Source: JBBRLG01 sp038231495
Lineage (GTDB): Bacteria > Planctomycetota > Planctomycetia > Gemmatales > Gemmataceae
Assembly (NCBI GenBank): GCA_038231495.1
Contig: JBBRLG010000027.1
Span: 1-25,659 of the forward strand
Reading direction: 5' to 3'
DNA length: 25,659 nt
Below the pieces are notes generated by a model that was given only the letters and a program-made list of their open reading frames with translations, searched no databases and was not told the origin of the DNA. Shown in pieces: positions 22,961-25,659 of the stretch (position 1 is the first letter of the stretch; each line of letters opens with the position of its first letter). Position numbers and translations under genes: made by a program.

Positions 22961-23923
22961 ATGCGGGTTTGCCGTTACCTGGTCGCCGGTTCCATTCACG
23001 TCGGCCTCTACGAGGACACGCGCGTCGTCGATCTGGAAGTGCTGGCGAAAATGCTCGGCGTGCAGCCGGCGCAGCAGTCCGCCCACGTCCTCGACTATCT
23101 GCCGCCGTCCGGCCCTCTGTCCGCCGTGGCCCACGACCTCGACGAGCGCTACCAGGCACTCGGCGCGGCCGAGCGGGCGCAAATGGGCCACCCTATCGAA
23201 GAAGTGCAATTGCTCGTGCCGGTCCCGGAGCCGAAGAAAATCATCCTCCTGGCCGGCAACTACGCCGAGCACATCAAGGAGGGCGGCGGCCAGTCGGTCG
23301 AGCGCGAACGCACCTTCCCGTACTTCTTCATGAAGCCGCCGAGTACGACGCTGACGAACCCCGGCGACCCGGTGTGCATCCCCGCCGTGTCGCCCGACCA
23401 CGTCGATTGGGAGGTCGAGTTGGGCGTCGTCATTGGCCGCCGTTGTCGCGACGTGGCGGAGGCGAACGCCCTGCAATGCGTGGCCGGCTACACGATTTGT
23501 AACGACATTTCGGACCGCAAATACCAATTGAACCCCGGCCGGCAGCCGCGCGAGCGCGACAAGTTCTTCGACTGGCAGCACGGCAAATGGCACGACACGT
23601 TTTTGCCGCTGGGACCGTGCGTCCTGTCGGCGGCGACGCTACGCGACCCGCAAAACTTGACGTTAAAGCTGTCGGTAAACGGCCAGTTGATGCAGAACGA
23701 CACGACGGCGAAGATGGTGTTCCCGGTGGCGGCACTGATCGCCATCGTGTCGCAGTCGGTGACGCTGGAACCGGGCGACGTGATCTCGACGGGCACGCCG
23801 AGCGGCGTCGGCTTCGCGCGCAAACCGCCGGTGTTCTTGAAAGCAGGCGACGTGCTGGAGGCGGAGATTTCGGGCATCGGGCTGCTACGCAATCCGGTGG
23901 TCGGGCCGGAAAAAAGGAACTGA
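22961..23923 (+). CDS. fumarylacetoacetate hydrolase (FAH) family protein
   Basis: The 320-residue enzyme starts at ATG 22961, with gggagaga just upstream; the longer frame from 22892 is not preferred. The FAH C-terminal fold is clear: KKIILLAGNYAEHIKEGG, FMKPPSTTLTNPGDPV, the metal site HVDWEVELGVVIG (E151, E153), AGYTICNDISDR (D182) and GDVISTGTPSGVGFARKPP. Family members cleave or hydrate beta-keto acids such as acylpyruvates, 2-keto-4-pentenoates or ureidoglycolate-like compounds using Mg2+. Insert residues NPGRQPRERDKFFDWQHGKW around the active site are longer than in the smallest members, so the exact substrate is uncertain. It stands alone between a hairpin and a repeat-filled gap. Confidence 0.92.
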   Translation: MRVCRYLVAGSIHVGLYEDTRVVDLEVLAKMLGVQPAQQSAHVLDYLPPSGPLSAVAHDLDERYQALGAAERAQMGHPIEEVQLLVPVPEPKKIILLAGNYAEHIKEGGGQSVERERTFPYFFMKPPSTTLTNPGDPVCIPAVSPDHVDWEVELGVVIGRRCRDVAEANALQCVAGYTICNDISDRKYQLNPGRQPRERDKFFDWQHGKWHDTFLPLGPCVLSAATLRDPQNLTLKLSVNGQLMQNDTTAKMVFPVAALIAIVSQSVTLEPGDVISTGTPSGVGFARKPPVFLKAGDVLEAEISGIGLLRNPVVGPEKRN

Positions 23924-24383
23924 GGTCGTGTCACGCATCGACGCCGTTCCCGATCCGTTTCGACCCTAGCCACGCCAATTCACATATGGCGAGGGTCGCC
24001 CTGCCCCTGGCCCCAGGTGTCGCAAGCCTCTTTTCTTAAGCGCTTATCTCTAAATAACTTACGTCATCGCTTCCGCTCAACTTCGACCCTAGCCAATGTT
24101 CAACCTTGCCAACACAATAGCCATTCGTAACCGTTCACTCCCCTCCTTGCGAAGGGGGGGTAGGGGGGGTGGAGAGAGCGCCAGGACCGACTGCTTACGT
24201 TCTTAACCCCCCTGCCCCCCTTCGTAAGGGGGGGGAGTGAACGGTTACGAAAATCGATCCTCTTCTATCACAAATTTAGAAGATTGGGCTTCCACAAAAT
24301 GAATACATAGTGTACAAATGAATATATCAACCATTCTTCCCTCACTCCCCACGCGAAGCACGATTCATTCGCGCCATACTCCC
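23924..24383. other. gene-free gap with hairpin, 14-bp direct repeat, C-rich element and AT-rich leader
   Basis: Reading from left: an imperfect hairpin at 23961-23972/23987-23998 (cgaccctagcca against tggcgagggtcg, one mismatch) that could end FAH transcription; a second ttcgaccctagcca at 24082-24095 (first copy at 23959-23972); the C-rich element at 24127-24248; and an AT-rich stretch at 24249-24340 containing tacatagtgtacaaatgaatatat. The last part is well below the window's usual GC and probably contains the promoter of the AAA ATPase. No protein-coding signal is seen. Confidence 0.6.
24127..24248 (+). mobile_element. C-rich palindromic MITE-like element, copy 3
   Basis: This is a complete copy of about 122 bp bounded by gtaaccgttcac and gtgaacggttac. 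Two C/G-run hairpin arms surround a core with ggagagagcgcc at one side and ttcttaa at the other. The copy at 2877-2995 has the same structure in reverse complement. It lies between FAH and the AAA ATPase, where it disrupts nothing visible. Confidence 0.82.
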
Positions 24384-25499
24384 ATGCCTGACACCGTTGA
24401 AAAGATCGTTGTGCGTCTCGACGAATGCCATGAGGAGGAGTTGTCCTGGCTTTGGCCCCAGCGCATCGCCACCGGCAAGCTCACCTTGATTGACGGCGAT
24501 CCCGAGCAAGGCAAATCCCTGTTGACGCTCGATCTGGCGGCTCGCGTCTCCAGTGGCAAGCCCTTTCCGGACGGCCACCCGCCGCCCGCAGCCGCTGCGG
24601 TCTTGCTCATCGGTGCCGAAGACGGCCTCAAGGATACGGTGCTGCCGCGCTTGCGCGCGGCGGGGGCGGACATGGCGCGGCTACACGTCTGGGAAGGCCA
24701 AAGGAGAAACGGCCACTGCCGTCCTCCGGTTTTCCCTGCGGATTGCGGCCTGTTGCGCGAAATCATCGAAGCGAACCAGGTCGGTTTGGTTGTCATTGAT
24801 CCGTTTTTGGCCTTTCTCAGCGCCCAAGCGTGCAGCGTCAACGATCAAATGGTTCGCCAGGCGTTGACGCCTTTGGCAGAAGTGGCGGCAGCGACGCGCT
24901 CGGCGATTGTGCTCATTCGTCATCTCACCAAAGGCGGCCAGGGACGAAATGCCATTTTCCGCGGCACGGGCGCGATCGCCATTATTGGAGCGGCGCGGAC
25001 CGCCTTCCTGGTCGGCACCGACCCGGACGATCGGCAGCGGCGCGTCCTGGTCTGCATCAAAACCAACCTCAGCGAGCGGCCGCCGGCCTTGGGCTTTTGC
25101 GTGCGCGTCGACGACAAGGGGCGGCCCTTTCTGGAATGGACGGGTCCCCGGGACTGCGCCGCCGACGATCTCCTGCGGCTTCGTCGCGTTCGCAAGTACG
25201 GCGAAGGCAAAACCGAAGCGGCCGACTTATTAGAAAAATGGCTTAACGATGGCCCGCAGAGTCGCGAGCGGCTTTACTGTAAAGCGGGAGCGCACGGCGT
25301 CAGTGAGCACACGCTGCATCGGGCCAAGGTGTGGCTGAAGGTCGAATCCAGGAGCAAGCATCATGAGGGCCGCAACGTCTGGTATTGGCATTTGCCGAAG
25401 GATGACCGGCCCTTCGATCCGGCCAATGACTATGCCCGGTTCATGGATGAGTTCTTGGAGGTGGACGATGAACAAAAGGATGAAGAGTCTCCAGAGTGA
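24384..25499 (+). CDS. RecA/RepA-like AAA family ATPase
   Basis: The 371-residue protein from ATG 24384 fits best; an upstream in-frame ATG at 24318 adds a low-complexity tail. WLWPQRIATGKLTLIDGDPE leads into the Walker A motif GDPEQGKS (residues 38-45). VGLVVIDPFLAFL is Walker B (D139), and VLIRHLTKGG is the sensor strand. This is the AAA_25/RepA-like fold seen in phage, plasmid and integrated-element helicases that work beside primases. A C-terminal winged-helix-like part (ADLLEKWLNDGPQSRERLYC, SEHTLHRAKVWL) resembles those proteins' DNA-binding ends. No primase, integrase or origin is in the window, so it may be the edge of an integrated element continuing downstream. Neither start has a strong Shine-Dalgarno. 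Confidence 0.85.
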   Translation: MPDTVEKIVVRLDECHEEELSWLWPQRIATGKLTLIDGDPEQGKSLLTLDLAARVSSGKPFPDGHPPPAAAAVLLIGAEDGLKDTVLPRLRAAGADMARLHVWEGQRRNGHCRPPVFPADCGLLREIIEANQVGLVVIDPFLAFLSAQACSVNDQMVRQALTPLAEVAAATRSAIVLIRHLTKGGQGRNAIFRGTGAIAIIGAARTAFLVGTDPDDRQRRVLVCIKTNLSERPPALGFCVRVDDKGRPFLEWTGPRDCAADDLLRLRRVRKYGEGKTEAADLLEKWLNDGPQSRERLYCKAGAHGVSEHTLHRAKVWLKVESRSKHHEGRNVWYWHLPKDDRPFDPANDYARFMDEFLEVDDEQKDEESPE

Positions 25500-25516
25500 C
25501 TAACTCATTGGCGAGC

Positions 25517-25659
25517 GTCGGGGCGTGAGCCCGACGTGTTGCGTTCCACGTCGGGGCGTGAGCACGTCGTGTTGCGTTCCACGTCGGGGCGTGAGCACGT
25601 CGTGTTGCGTTCCACGTCGGGGCGTGAGCACGTCGTGTTGCGTTCCACGACGTGCTCAC
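25517..25659. repeat. 33-bp tandem repeats ending in an inverted copy (runs off window)
   Basis: Four contiguous 33-base units start at 25517, 25550, 25583 and 25616, each beginning gtcggggcgtgagc and ending ttgcgttccac. Units 2-4 appear identical; unit 1 differs by cccgac for acgtcg and forms a gtcgggg/cccgac hairpin. The last 11 visible bases (gacgtgctcac) turn back as the reverse complement of the unit's gtgagcacgtc. On the minus strand the units stay open as an 11-residue repeat (TWNATRRAHAP), but there is no start or other coding support. It lies 17 bp after the ATPase stop. Confidence 0.85.

Noticed and set aside
25517..25648. Possible CRISPR array
   Set aside because: The 33-bp units are directly contiguous with no unique spacers, and no cas gene is present.

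Overview
The window is a GC-rich chromosomal stretch from a planctomycete, most likely of the Gemmata lineage (Gemmataceae). The marker is a pair of genes seen together mainly in Planctomycetes and a few relatives: a large protein with a CxxCH planctomycete-cytochrome motif and DUF1587/1592/1588/1585-type regions, and a Tat-exported DUF1552 protein. A Ser/Thr kinase fused to WD40 propellers, a second kinase with a lineage-type N-terminal region, and abundant palindromic intergenic repeats fit the same assignment. I saw no rRNA, tRNA or CRISPR array.

Layout. 1-256: repeat-rich leader (a C-rich mobile palindrome cut by the window edge, then a 25-bp-stem hairpin). 257-2524: two tandem D-Ala-D-Ala-ligase-like ATP-grasp genes. 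2580-3636: two toxin-antitoxin loci; the first (RelE/ParE type) is dead, with a G-run frameshift in the antitoxin and a toxin truncated at a C-rich palindromic element, while the second (MazF/PemK type) looks intact. 3730-4437: RluA-type pseudouridine synthase. 4480-4690: remnant of a DUF1080/LamG-like gene. 4808-6490: exported D-aminoacylase-family amidohydrolase, divergent from a 1202-residue membrane kinase with WD40 repeats (6658-10266). 10283-17060, all minus strand: the DUF1592-type gene and the DUF1552 gene, separated by about 2.5 kb of accessory genes (DUF5678-like protein, retropepsin-like protease, a duplicated tail of the DUF1592 gene, a PD-(D/E)XK nuclease gene broken by a palindromic element and a frameshift, and a second DUF5678-like protein). 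17328-19618: SDR oxidoreductase and APC permease, minus strand. 19744-22796: a second Ser/Thr kinase followed by a membrane-anchored ParA-like ATPase. 22961-23923: fumarylacetoacetate hydrolase family enzyme. 24384-25499: RecA/RepA-like AAA ATPase preceded by another C-rich element and an AT-rich gap. 25517-25659: 33-bp tandem repeats running off the window.

How the parts work together. Most genes read as housekeeping or lineage-specific functions rather than one pathway. The most informative part is the accessory islet inside the DUF1592/DUF1552 pair. It keeps the same strand with short or overlapping gene junctions, so it probably shares transcription with its hosts. It carries a 76-bp direct repeat made of the host gene's 3' end, and it holds a gene whose reading frame is restored on paper by removing a CTAG-flanked palindrome and one base. 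The kinase/ParA-TM pair at 19744-22796 is the best candidate for an undescribed functional module; its pairing rests on adjacency and unusual domain make-up only.
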